Source of the DNA: Podospora pseudocomata
Taxonomy: Eukaryota; Ascomycota; Sordariomycetes; Sordariales; Podosporaceae
NCBI RefSeq assembly: GCF_035222375.1
Contig: NC_085888.1
Coordinates: 3,596,001-3,660,000 of the forward strand
Direction of reading: 5' to 3'
DNA: 64,000 nt
Part shown: positions 50,128-59,761 of the stretch, in pieces
Position numbering within the stretch: position 1 is the first letter of the stretch
How the letters are laid out: each line of letters starts with the position of its first letter
The notes under the pieces: model-generated
What the model saw: the letters and a program-made list of their open reading frames with translations, nothing else
What the model was told of the DNA's origin: nothing
Databases searched by the model: none
Made by a program: the position numbers and the translations under genes

Positions 50128-50505
50128 CTAAAATGCCAAGTCTGGATCAAACTCTGTGGTACCATCACGCTTTTTGCTTCTCTTGAAGGCAAGGTCCGGG
50201 TCAAATTCGGTAGTCCCATCACGGCGATTCTTCTTGAAGGCAAGGTCTGGGTCAAACTCCGTTGTCCCATCGCGCTTTTCCTTTCTGAACGCTAGGTCTG
50301 GATCGAACTCGGTAGTCCCATCACGACGATCAACTTCGACAGGCGGAGTGAGCATCATGGCTCGGCCTGAAGCAGAGATGCCTCTGTCAACAACTGCAAT
50401 CTCAGGAAAGCGACATTCCCTTTGGGGCGAGTACTTACGTGGAGCCATTGGTGATGCTGCTGCCACCGAGATGAGCAACGCGGCGAGGAGATTTGATGAT
50501 TTCAT
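50128..50505 (-). CDS. Dikaritin-type RiPP precursor with four core repeats
   Basis: Secreted ribosomal peptide precursor, 125 residues if unspliced. A signal peptide (MKSSNLLAALLISVAAAS) is followed by a leader of about 40 residues. Then come four identical cores, DGTTEFDPDLAF, at residues 62-73, 79-90, 96-107 and 114-125. Each core is preceded by a dibasic site (DRR, EKR, NRR, KKR), matching Kex2/KexB cutting in the Golgi as in ustiloxin-type precursors. The last core ends at the stop codon. Linkers are RKEKR, KKNRR and KRSKKR. A 45-base segment, 50438-50394, has perfect intron ends (GTAAGT...TTGCAG) and is a multiple of three, so a 110-residue spliced form is possible. Two UstYa-like genes start 740 bp away on the other strand. 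The product would be a cyclic or crosslinked peptide of unknown structure. Confidence 0.92.
   Translation of the reverse strand: MKSSNLLAALLISVAAASPMAPRKYSPQRECRFPEIAVVDRGISASGRAMMLTPPVEVDRRDGTTEFDPDLAFRKEKRDGTTEFDPDLAFKKNRRDGTTEFDPDLAFKRSKKRDGTTEFDPDLAF
50131..50322 (-). repeat. Four core-peptide repeats of the RiPP precursor
   Basis: Period is 51, 51 and 54 bases. All four copies encode the same 12 residues. Ten of the twelve codons differ silently among copies; only the first and the third Asp codons are invariant. No replacement change occurs in the cores, whereas linkers vary in residue and length. Confidence 0.95.
50394..50438 (-). other. Possible in-frame 45-bp intron in precursor
   Basis: Donor GTAAGT and acceptor TTGCAG enclose exactly 15 codons just after the signal peptide. 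Removal keeps the frame and changes the leader only. The length is at the short end for this organism's introns. Confidence 0.5.
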
Positions 50506-51245
50506 GTCGAATAGGTAAAACCGTGGATGTAAGTAAGTATGCGGTGGAGTATCGGTAGTTGCAGAGTCTTCAGCAGCTCAACATGAAGACGGGAATACGG
50601 ATGGTGGAGTCTATATACCCGTCGACCTGGACAGTTAGCATAGCCGCCTCTCAAACGCAGTCATGAGGCCTGAGTCATGGAGGCTGTGGGATACTCGCCG
50701 AGTTGCCGACTGGTTGCTCCTGTGTAGGTTTCTTGCCCAGTTCCCGGCTTCCCACGTACGTTAGGCTCCCCAATTACATACATCACACCTATAGTACCCG
50801 TACGGTACTCGAGGACTGTCATCATCGGCGCGGCACAGCGCACAGGATGTAACGGATATGGCCATCAATCGGAGCAAACGAGACACCACGAAGGGAAGGA
50901 GAAGACTTGTGCCTCACTTAATATCAAGGTAGCATCGACAGTGGCGGGTAAGATGCCTCACTATTGGCCACCAGGACCACCACGGTAAGGCTCGTAAGTT
51001 GCCCCCGACACAACAGATCCTACATGTGAAACCTAGGCAGTTCCAACAACACAAATTGTCAAACATCGACAAGCAGATCCAACGGGCCGATTGCTGCTTG
51101 GCAGTTAGAAATGAGCAATTCCTCAGAGGTTGGTCATGATGTTGCAGGCGGGTTCCATTCGCCACTCTTCACTCCCCTTCAACCTCATTCTCATAACCTG
51201 TGAAAGTTGTAGGCTCTACCATTCTCCAGCTATCAAACCCAAACA
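50506..51245. promoter_or_regulatory. Shared divergent promoter of RiPP cluster
   Basis: 740 bp between precursor and first UstYa-like gene. A TATA-like TATATA lies at 50613-50618, about 110 bases before the precursor ATG on the minus strand. A dyad AGTACC...GGTACT at 50793-50809 surrounds CCGTACGG (50798-50805), which has the CCG/CGG half-sites used by Zn2Cys6 regulators. No regulator gene of that type is seen in the window. Confidence 0.5.
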
Positions 51246-52128
51246 ATGTCCACCGACAAGCACGAACAACGCCCTTTCCTCGCTGACGACAGTGAAGAGA
51301 TCCGGAGCGCCGGGCATTCACGTCACCCGATTATTAGCCAAAGAACACTACTTTTGGCATCCGCGATCAGTAATGTAGTTCTTCTCGTGATCTCTGCTCT
51401 TCTTAGCGGGACAGTCTTTTCTGTCCTCGGTCACGCCCAGAAAAAAGCTCAGTTACCCGACCCATACTGTACGTTTTGCTTCTCTTTCTATTGTTCCCCT
51501 TGCACTTGACATTGACGATTGGTTACTCTCCCCCTCGCAGCTCCCGCGAACTCCATCGTTGAATTCGAGTATCGAGGCGTTATTCGCAATGACTCCCGCT
51601 TTATCGGGCGCCCAACGCAAGAATGGGACAAGTCGATGCACGACCTCATGGCTGGGACTTTGATCAGAATCTCACATGAGGAACTCCAGTTGGCCGGGAC
51701 GGACTCAATTCCACTTAGAGATGGCGGCTATGCTGCTGGCTTGGGTGTGGCACACAACCTCCATTGTGTCAAGAAGATAAAACAGTTCCTATATCGAGAA
51801 CACCTTTACCCAGACCTGGATACAGGTAGTCAAAGGTTTGAAGACCTTCAAACGCATGCGGGTATGTTTCTGTACTTTCTTTCCTACCTACATGAAAGGA
51901 GGCGAGTAGTGACTTAATGCGATAGATCATTGTCTTGATTTCATCCGTCAAGGCATCATGTGCCATCTAGATTACTCGCTGTACACAGTGTACTGGGGAG
52001 AGCGAAAAGACATCCCAACACATCATGATCCGCCAGTGCAAAAGTGTGTGAACTGGGAGAAACTTCATAATTGGATGCAAGAAAGATCGGCCAACACAGA
52101 TATGCTGGTACGGCCTTGGACAGAATAG
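51246..52128 (+). CDS. UstYa-like (DUF3328) oxidase 1
   Basis: Member of the UstYa family, membrane-anchored proteins that oxidatively cyclise dikaritin peptides. Three exons fit: 51246-51468, 51541-51861 and 51926-52128, giving 248 residues, normal for the family. One transmembrane helix lies at about residues 40-62 after a polar head. The conserved YSPA is split by intron 1. The two metal-binding motifs are present: HNLHC at residues 146-150 and DHCLDFIR from residue 182. A WEKLHNWMQER tail follows, as in relatives. Intron 2 lies directly before DHC, as in the second copy. The anchor would place the catalytic part in the secretory lumen, where the precursor travels. It is divergent from the precursor and tandem with UstYa-like 2. 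Confidence 0.93.
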
Positions 52129-52689
52129 ACTTAGATCTGGGGAATCACATACAAAACAAATCTATCTGCAGACTATTCTTCTTACCTGCAAATTGTCAAA
52201 GTTTTGGGTGTTGCTAGTGTCCCAGGTAGCTCAGGGGTTTGAAGACAGCCCTTCCGCAGCCATTATTTGACGACCAGATGACGCGTCTCAGTTCTGTCTG
52301 CCGGAAGAACCGCCAATTGGGGGCTGTGACATGTACTGATATAGTGGTCATGCAAAACACTTGGACTGTGCCCGACCACGGCGTTAAGGATCGATGTTGG
52401 TTGCCTGGTTTAGATAGCGAGAAAGCCAATCACACCACGGGATTCAGGGCGGGAAGGGACCGCTCGGCGAGGGCCGGAAAGGGGAAGGAGTAAGATGTTG
52501 CAGATCACTCATCTGTTGCTGGTTACATCAGGACGTGTTGGTGATGGGTGACTTGATCAGATGCGATTGGAAAAGGCGGCCCCATTATGCAGATAAATAA
52601 ACTTTTCTTGTCTCGTTGACTAAGGTAGGTACTCGAGCTGTTTTTGACACAAATTATCAACCTACTTACAACCAGTCGACCACCTGAAG
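52129..52689. other. Intergenic between the two UstYa-like genes
   Basis: No gene is seen. An AAGGTAGGTACT copy of the dispersed motif lies near 52622-52633, about 60 bases before the second gene. Confidence 0.5.
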
Positions 52690-53761
52690 ATGGCTTCACA
52701 AGATGAGCAAGATCCATTTATCGCCAAAGGCTTTAATTCGGAAGACGACCTGAAATATGCATCACGGCCAAAACAACATCCCAAAACCCATCTCATCATA
52801 TTCATTTTCCAAGTTTTGTTTTTTCTGCTCAACATCACCCTTTTCATGACTACCAAGGCATCCAATACAGACTGCACATCCTGTGGTGCGTTGAATCAGA
52901 ACGTTGATCACAGCCCTTATTGTGAGTTGCTACCTTATCTACCCATCCGCGAGAAGAGCCCTTCAGAGAGCTAACCTGATGGGAAATTTGGAAGCCCCTG
53001 CACACTCAGCAATACGGTATAAGGTCTCCCAAGACAAGTACGAAGAGGGCCCAAGCCCATTTTCAGGAGTGCCTCGCCTCGAGCTGGATGAAGCCTGGTC
53101 AAAGTTGCTACGCTGTACGTTGGACGTCCCCACCTTGATTGCTTCCACTGATGTGTGTGTCAAGCCTCGATGATTCGATTATCGGCGGACGAAATGAGAA
53201 AGATGAACAAAACCTCTGTGATGCTCAAAGATGGATCTGGATATGTTGGATACCTTGAGGCAATTCACATGCTACATTGCGTGGTAAGTCGCTTTCCTCG
53301 GATTCATGGGCCGTTGTTTTGGGTATGATCATGCTGAAAGTCTTAGAAACGAATGCACCAAGCCCAATATCCCGAACATTACCCCAAGCTCCAGGCAGAA
53401 GATGCCTTTTCGACCCATCATTGGGGTAGGTTTCCGTTTCAAGCTGCCCGGGAACATAAACTTATCATACTAACTTCGTCGACTCCTGTTTCAAGATCAT
53501 TGCCTCGAAGTATTGCGTAAGGGAATCATGTGCAACGCCGATACCACAATAAACACGTATTTGTGGCAAAGGGACTCGCATGGTAAGTTGATGATAAAAG
53601 GGAATAGGACAGGACCAAGAAAATGCACCGACTGGGACAAACTGCAAGAGTGGGCGGAAGACAGGACAATATATGGGAGTGACAGGGATCGGTTTCTTGA
53701 GAGTCTAGTAAGCCCCTCTGAGCACGGAGGGGGTTTAGGGCCCCTTGAACTTGGTACGTAG
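52690..53761 (+). CDS. UstYa-like (DUF3328) oxidase 2
   Basis: Second UstYa-family protein. Five exons fit: 52690-52921, 52995-53114, 53165-53283, 53347-53425 and 53496-53761, giving 271 residues. A transmembrane helix lies at about residues 36-57. YSPA is split by intron 1. The first motif is HMLHC at residues 152-156, with intron 3 just after it. The second is DHCLEVLRKGIMCN from residue 184, with intron 4 just before DHC. The tail has KCTDWDKLQEWAEDR. It is clearly divergent from the first copy, including an extra intron within the HxxHC region. Ustiloxin and asperipin pathways use one or two such proteins for ring closure, so two copies may mean two ring-closing steps or a heteromer. The last 20 residues could be intron read-through. 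Confidence 0.9.
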
Positions 53762-54535
53762 CTGCATATCTGTCTGTTATTTTGAGGGGTTTAGGCTTCA
53801 ATTCACGCCATCCGGCAATTCGTACCCAGCTCTTTCACCAAGAAGCGTAGAATGCTACCCTCATATCAAATACCGGTTTTACCTGCGTTTGCCAGTCGGA
53901 TGAGCACCCGTCCGCAGTCAAGCGGCGCAGACACGGGACCGAGTGTGCTGAACCTGCGACGACAGGAATCCTTCCAATTCATGATATTGCCCGATGGACG
54001 TGACACAAGAGACGCTTTGACGAGATTCTTACCTAAACAGTAAGGTGCCACGGCTCCTTTCACGGCTCTTTCGCATAAATCCTAGTCCATGAACCTGCGG
54101 CGGCATATTGAAAGGATTCTGGAGCCACACCCAACCGGCCCGTTCCTCTTCTTTAGGGTCGGCTCGTTGGGTCATATTTCCGAGTTTACTGGCATACTGT
54201 GTTACACGATTCCCTTGGACGGTTGTTCATGGTCCTCGCGATTATGCGCTGCTGGGGGAGAGCGAGGCATGATATTGATAAGCGGGTCGACTTCTCCGAA
54301 GGGAATGGATCTGCAACTTTCGCCATAGGGCTGTACGGGCACGGCGTAGAAATGTGTTGAGTGAGAGCCAGCTTGCTGGTCATTGTCAGTGCTGTCTGAG
54401 CAGGCAGTACCTTAGCTACCTGCCGCCCCCGAGAATCGCTTTTTTTCTTCTCCATGATTTTCATCAGGTCCTCTTGCCTTTCATGCTTTCCTTCAACTCT
54501 GGTAGTTGTTATACCATCTTACCACGTTCCAAGCT
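53762..54535. other. Intergenic, nothing recognised
   Basis: Spacer between UstYa-like 2 and the membrane protein gene. No coding signature is seen. Confidence 0.5.
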
Positions 54536-55997
54536 ATGGCCACCTATGTCACCGAGCAGAGTACAACTGCGATTGGGATTCTTTTCCCCACGTTAGCGAT
54601 AATATTGCTAGGTATTCGTACCTATGGGCTTTTTCGGCATTACTCTCGACGTGATATCGGTATCGATGATGTCCTGATTGTACCGGCGGCGGTATGTTGT
54701 GACCCTTCGGAGACTTCTATGGACTTGCGATAAGCTAAACGACAGCTCCCATAGTTTCTCACGGTTACATCTGGCGTTGCGATGGCGATAGGGGCACAAA
54801 TGCACATCATCGGTGGCCATTCCCTTGACGGCTCATGGGGGCCTGAAGATAACGTCAAGCTTGGAAAGGTCGGTTCGCTACAGTTCGACCATAGCATCAC
54901 CGCGCGGAAAGGCTGACTAGGTTCAAGTTCGAGTACGCCTTCTGGATGGGCCATATCCTCGCCATCGGCTTCATCAAACTTACCCTGCTCTTCTTCTTCC
55001 GGGGTTTGTTTAAGGGTACCTGCCGAGACGAACTTTCATGCCGGACCCAAGATCGTTGACTAACGCAAATTTGCACAGGCCGGGCCGAACGAACAGCATT
55101 CGACTACTCAAACTGGATACTCATTGTCCTTGTAATACTCTGGACAGTCTTGTTTCTCTTTCTCGAGATATTCGCCTGCGGGCTAAGGCCAGAGTCCGGA
55201 TGGGAAAGCTTCGAGTCTTTGAGAACCAAGTGCATGGACACCTTCGGCATGCTAACCGGTTGTTCCGTCTTTAGCTGGGTGCTGGACCTGGCTATCTTTA
55301 TCGAGCCGTTGATCATGGTACGGCTTTGCCCCAACCTTTCCAACCCATGTTGACGCGGAGAACTGACAAGGTCCAGATCCGGACGCTGAACATGAGTCTA
55401 AAGCGGAAAGTGCAGGCGTCGATTGTTTTTCTTTTCAGTGGCTTGTACGTGACCCCCTACCCACCAACATTTAGTCAGTCAATCCTAACCAAATTCTAGT
55501 GCCGTGATTGCAGGACTCTTGCGGATGATTCCCTGGATTCAGATCTACATGCAAGATGTCAGGAATCCCACCATCAGAATCCTTGCTGACGATTTGCCGG
55601 TAACTGATCAAGAAGGTGAGTCCCTCCCTACCTCCTAAACATCTGGGAGACTACCTGACCTGATTTTGTGCAAAAAGGGGTCGTATCAATTGTTCTATTC
55701 TGGACATACATGGAAATTGGCGTCGGATTCATTGTCTCCTGCGTACCCCGAAGCGCTTGGATCTGGGACAAGCTCCCATCTCTCACGCCCTTGCTATCCA
55801 AGATGTCGCGATCTTTTACTTCAGTCGCATCCCGCTCATCGACTACCAAGACAGGCACGGCTGACCATGATAGCGAACGGAAAGCTCAAGGGATGCATTC
55901 CGAGCTTCACTCACAGAGATCACTCGTCAATATGAAGGGCACTTCAATCGGTAGCCGGAGATCATCCGAGAACCTTGAATTGGGAATCATGTCATAG
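54536..55997 (+). CDS. Seven-helix membrane protein, SAT4/PTH11-like
   Basis: Fungal integral membrane protein of the rhodopsin-like SAT4 group. Seven exons fit: 54536-54691, 54755-54868, 54928-55015, 55079-55317, 55377-55444, 55500-55615 and 55678-55997, giving 366 residues. Family marks include the first helix with R-T-Y after it, the conserved IGIDDVLIVPAA, the EYAFWMGHILAIGFIKLTLLFF helix region, LDLAIFIEPLIM and the closing WTYMEIGVGFIVSCVP with a hydrophilic serine-rich tail. The acceptor of exon 3 (54927) was chosen because the nearer AG breaks the frame. Members are often called PTH11-like receptors, but most have no proven role. It sits next to the RiPP genes and may or may not belong to them. 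Confidence 0.86.
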
Positions 55998-56054
55998 GGA
56001 AAATAGCGCGATGCTGATGGCGTTGCCCACCTCATGTTTTGGAATTGCCAGTCT

Positions 56055-56099
56055 GGGGTTCAGGGGTTCAGGGGTTCAGGGGTTCGGGGGTTCGGGGGT
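56055..56099. repeat. GGGGTTC(A/G) tandem octamer, about 5.5 copies
   Basis: Three copies of GGGGTTCA and two of GGGGTTCG follow one another without gaps, then a partial unit. Related single units occur near 25790, 31461 and 40230. Confidence 0.9.
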
Positions 56100-56361
56100 A
56101 CTTAACTTGATGTAAGCAAACACCCCAAAAGGCTTGGGCCAATGCCAAAGTTATCGCAATTTACAACATGCCCAATCTGCTGCAAGGCCACTATGACTCC
56201 AGCATGTTATTGGCCCAAGAAATGTAAATTGCCAGGAAACGTGGTGGCTTGCAAATCCCGATGCTCATCCTTTAGGCTGAACGTCGGACCCGGCGCCCAA
56301 TGACCCCATGCCCTGGCACCTAAGCCATACAGCATGCAGGGTCAGCAGGGCGTGAGCCTCG

Positions 56362-56368
56362 TATAAAA
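56362..56368 (+). promoter_or_regulatory. TATA box, aspartic protease
   Basis: TATAAAA lies 264 bases before the preferred ATG at 56632 and only 42 bases before the in-frame ATG at 56404, so transcripts may or may not include the upstream ATG. Confidence 0.45.
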
Positions 56369-56631
56369 GCACTATCAGTCCCAAATATCCTCAATAACGG
56401 CAAATGGGATCTGCTATTGTGGAGGAATTCCCATCTGCCCACTCTCGAGTTTGCCCATCATGCTCGGCGCACTTTCTGTCCCGCGAGAATCTGGCCGCCT
56501 CAGGCCAGGCTAGATTGTTCGAACTCCGAAATGTACATTATGCTGCTAGCACCGTGGCCAGAAACCAACCTTTCAGACGGTGGTTCTTTGGAGGCCTTTT
56601 GCAAGTTTCCCAGCATTGCAACTTCGACGCC

Positions 56632-58118
56632 ATGAAATCCTCGATTCTCGCATTCCTCGCAGTGGGCGTCGCGCACTCGGCCGGCCGGCTGCTCCACGCT
56701 ACTCGACATGGACTTGTACCAGATACTGTCACGTCCAATGTCATCCCCATGCGCAAGCACATTGTGCCTTCTTTCGGACACCGCTCCAGTGTCGTGAAAC
56801 CCGTCTACCGCAGGACAGCAGACGTGAACCACCCGGCCAACTTGACCAACGTGCACGATGTCTATTACATCGTCGATATCGTTGTTGGGAACCAGACTCT
56901 CGCTGTCAGTGTTGACACAGGATCAAGCGACACATGGTTTGTGTCGGACTATTTTGAGTGCGTCAGGTTCTGGTGGCAGGGCCCAGAATATGTATGTATA
57001 CTCCCTAGTTTGCCAAGTAGTGGCTTGTAGGAATTGGCCGTACAGCTAATCTTTGTTGTTTACTTGCAGAAACCAAACTGTGGACTAGCAGACGGCTTTA
57101 CGGGCAACCTGTCGGGCGGAGTCCTGGACAACCCACCATTTGTCCGATCCTACATGGATACCACGTTTGTGTCGGGCTATTACGGGTTCGAAGATGTCAC
57201 TGTTGGATCAATCACAGCCAAAAACCAACGCGTTGGAGTCGTCAATTACACGTTTTGGGCGGGCGATGGCCTTACCTCGGGTCTTTTGGGGCTGGGGTAT
57301 CCCTTCATGACGAGCCTGGACGGCGCAGAGCAAAACCAGGCACCATATGACCCCGTTTTCACGACCATGTGGAAGAACAAGCTGATTGATCCTCTGTTCA
57401 GCATTGCGCTCTCCAGAGAGAGTGGGGACCAGGGCGAGCCGGATGGGGAGGTCAGGACGCCAGAAGGGTCCTACTTGGCACTAGGTGGTCTGCCACCCGT
57501 GGAGGTGGATGAGGAGAGCTGGGCGAGGACAAAGATTCACGGTGTTGACGCTATCCCCGAGTGGATGTTTGAGCAATCAGACCTGGGTTTATACATTATT
57601 AAGCCCGACTCGTGGGTGTACGGACGCGAAACGGAGGATGTCACGCCGGCTGAGGCAGATCAGGGCGCTGTCATGACACATGGGCTGACGACAAACACTA
57701 CCCAGTTTCCCGTTCTGATTGACGTGGGGGCTACACTCAGCTTGCTTCCTAAGGGTAAGTCTGCATATTGTAAAAGCAAGACAAGCTGACTGACAAGTTT
57801 ATAGGTCTGGTTCAGAAGCTGTACGCGGCGTTTGATCCTCCCGCCAAATACCTGAGCACCAACGGCCTGTTCTTTGCCCTGTGCAATGCCACCATCCCCA
57901 AATTCGGTGTCAACATTGGCGAAAATACTTTCTACTTTGCGCCTGAGGACCTGCTGCGTCAGACGGCTCGTGATCCATCTGGGGAATATTGTCGAATTGG
58001 GGTCACGGACGTGAATGGGGGCCCCTATGTCTTGGGCGTGTCATTCTTGTCAAGCGTGGTCGCCGTTTTTGACATTGAAAATACCGAGATGAGGTTTGCT
58101 TCAAGGACAAAGTATTGA
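56632..58118 (+). CDS. Secreted aspartic protease (pepsin family A1)
   Basis: Pepsin-like peptidase. Three exons fit: 56632-56991, 57070-57754 and 57805-58118, giving 452 residues. I chose the ATG at 56632 because it starts a signal peptide (MKSSILAFLAVGVAHSAG). An ATG at 56404 in the same frame would bury it behind 76 residues. The first active-site motif is normal (VDTGSSDTWF). The second reads LIDVGATLSLLP, where DTG/DSG followed by T is usual, so the Asp stays but its hydrogen-bonding neighbours are changed to Val and Ala. Activity may be reduced or altered. The C-terminal lobe (YVLGVSFLSSVVAVFDIEN) is normal. It lies about 3 kb from the RiPP oxidases; a role in precursor processing is only a guess. 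It is convergent with the next gene, 66 bp apart. Confidence 0.88.
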
Positions 58119-58184
58119 GCAAGTAGAAGTGCAGATTTGTTTTTAAGTAGTTGTAAACCTCCGCAGCCTTCCTGGCTGTCACTG

Positions 58185-58895
58185 TTATTCCTTCCTCTTT
58201 ACTTGATAATCTGCGTCCGGATGAACAGTTGGTTCCACAAGGTCCTTCCTGATTTCTCTCTTCCGTCTCCAGTCCACGGCCTGGCCAACAAACTTTTGAT
58301 CTCTCTCATCCATCTTCTTCTCCAAATCGGGCACCTGGTCGAAAGAGGTAATACTTGTCATCAGCTGCGGTGCCCCCATGGGCAACCTGTCCCCTCTGTC
58401 AACCTGCCAGAGATGATAGACCTTGCCATAAAGCTCGATTACTTCCTTCATCTCTTCGGTCTCAGCCTTTTCCCAGGCGGCTGTAGGAACGGCGGAGTTG
58501 GGCTGTGGCATGACAAGCATGCCGGACTTGACTTCAAAGACGTGCGAGTGCCAAAGTCGGCGCTCCTCCTGCGGTAGGGTTTCGTATAAATGAGGCTTGA
58601 TCATGTACTCGACTCCAATGAGACGGGCGCCTGGATCGGGTGAGTCGTAGAGCAGGCACTGGCGAACATCCTCTGTTAGGTGACCGCAGTAGTGGTTTGC
58701 CTCTACTACCCGTGTTGGGTCAGAGGCATAGACGTGGAAGGCGTTGAGGTGGGCGCAGATGTTCTTGGTGGGAGTGAAATCTTGGGTCAGGGCGGCGCCG
58801 GTTTCGAGGATGGTGGACTTGGTGCTTCTCTCCTGGCCAGGAACATGATGGCATTCCTTGGCAGAACGATCCTTAGTGTGGAAAAGAGCTGACAT
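58185..58895 (-). CDS. DUF1264 protein (oil-body-associated-protein family)
   Basis: Single-exon gene of 236 residues. It carries the DUF1264 signatures: [25 protein letters not shown] near the N-terminus, then [47 protein letters not shown] and [14 protein letters not shown]. Plant relatives (OBAP) associate with oil bodies; the role in fungi is not known. No signal peptide is seen. The ATG at 58893-58895 begins MSALFHTKD and is preferred because nothing upstream resembles the family. Confidence 0.9.
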   Translation of the reverse strand: MSALFHTKDRSAKECHHVPGQERSTKSTILETGAALTQDFTPTKNICAHLNAFHVYASDPTRVVEANHYCGHLTEDVRQCLLYDSPDPGARLIGVEYMIKPHLYETLPQEERRLWHSHVFEVKSGMLVMPQPNSAVPTAAWEKAETEEMKEVIELYGKVYHLWQVDRGDRLPMGAPQLMTSITSFDQVPDLEKKMDERDQKFVGQAVDWRRKREIRKDLVEPTVHPDADYQVKRKE

Positions 58896-59761
58896 TGTGA
58901 TGGTGGATCTGTATGTTTTCTTTTGGTGTATCTTATGAAGTATCACGATGTTCGTGGGCTGAAAAAGGTTGGACGAACCTGTTAAGAGAAGAGATGGTCC
59001 CAGTCAGATGCGGTGACGTCACCGTGATGCGGACACTCTTAGTGAAGCCTCAGCTCTTGTGTTTTGCCGAGTACACTACCTATTTTCCGCTATTTCCTTC
59101 TGGCCAACAGACAGCTTGCCCGTGGGACAAAAAGCGGAGGGTCACCCCGACCACCACCCGGCAGAGCAAACTTGGGAAGATATCTCCTCAGAACAGCCAC
59201 CGACAGTAGCGGGAGCATCGAATCTCTTCTTTCCCTTTGCACCGCCATTGCGCACGCGACACGACAGCACTGTAGAGACGCGGCACGGCCACCAGCTCGC
59301 CAATGGAAGCCGCAGCAGCTCGCGAATGCATGCGGGCTTCAAACAGCTTTGCATCAAGAAGCCACAGTTCGAAGCACAGCGACTGGCGGCTGCGTCGTCA
59401 GGCTCTCTGGGAGCGGCGCAGCGTTGACAGCTTGGCGTGTCCATCGTCGCACTAGCCCATTCTCCCAGCCACGACCGCTCCCATTGGCTGCCTTGCTCTG
59501 AACCCGCGGCGGCCCATTGCATCGAGGCCTGTCCCATCGCGGACGGCAGGTCGGCGCCTCAATTCGTTCTCTGCACAACTATTTTTCAGTCCACGCCATC
59601 AACTTCTTCTTCGACATCCACCCTGCCATGTCTTGACACCTCCCTCTCCACAAGTCGAACCCGGCCCCCGACGATTGCTTCTCACCTCGGGGCACGTGCT
59701 GCTGACGAGATCCCTTTCCTCCCCGAACCCCCCGGGCCTCATCGCCACGAGACCGCCAAAG
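58896..59761. other. Divergent intergenic region
   Basis: Space between the DUF1264 gene and the modin-like gene. The right half (59560-59760) is C/T-rich like a fungal 5' leader. No gene is supported. Confidence 0.5.

Larger units (their letters stand above)
55998..56631. other. Intergenic with G-rich octamer array
   Basis: Spacer before the aspartic protease. It holds the GGGGTTCA array (56055-56099) and a TATA box. An in-frame ATG at 56404 would lengthen the protease by 76 residues. Confidence 0.5.

Noticed and set aside
50131-50322. CRISPR-like or satellite repeat
   Set aside because: The repeats are in-frame peptide cores with silent differences and dibasic spacers; the locus is fungal.
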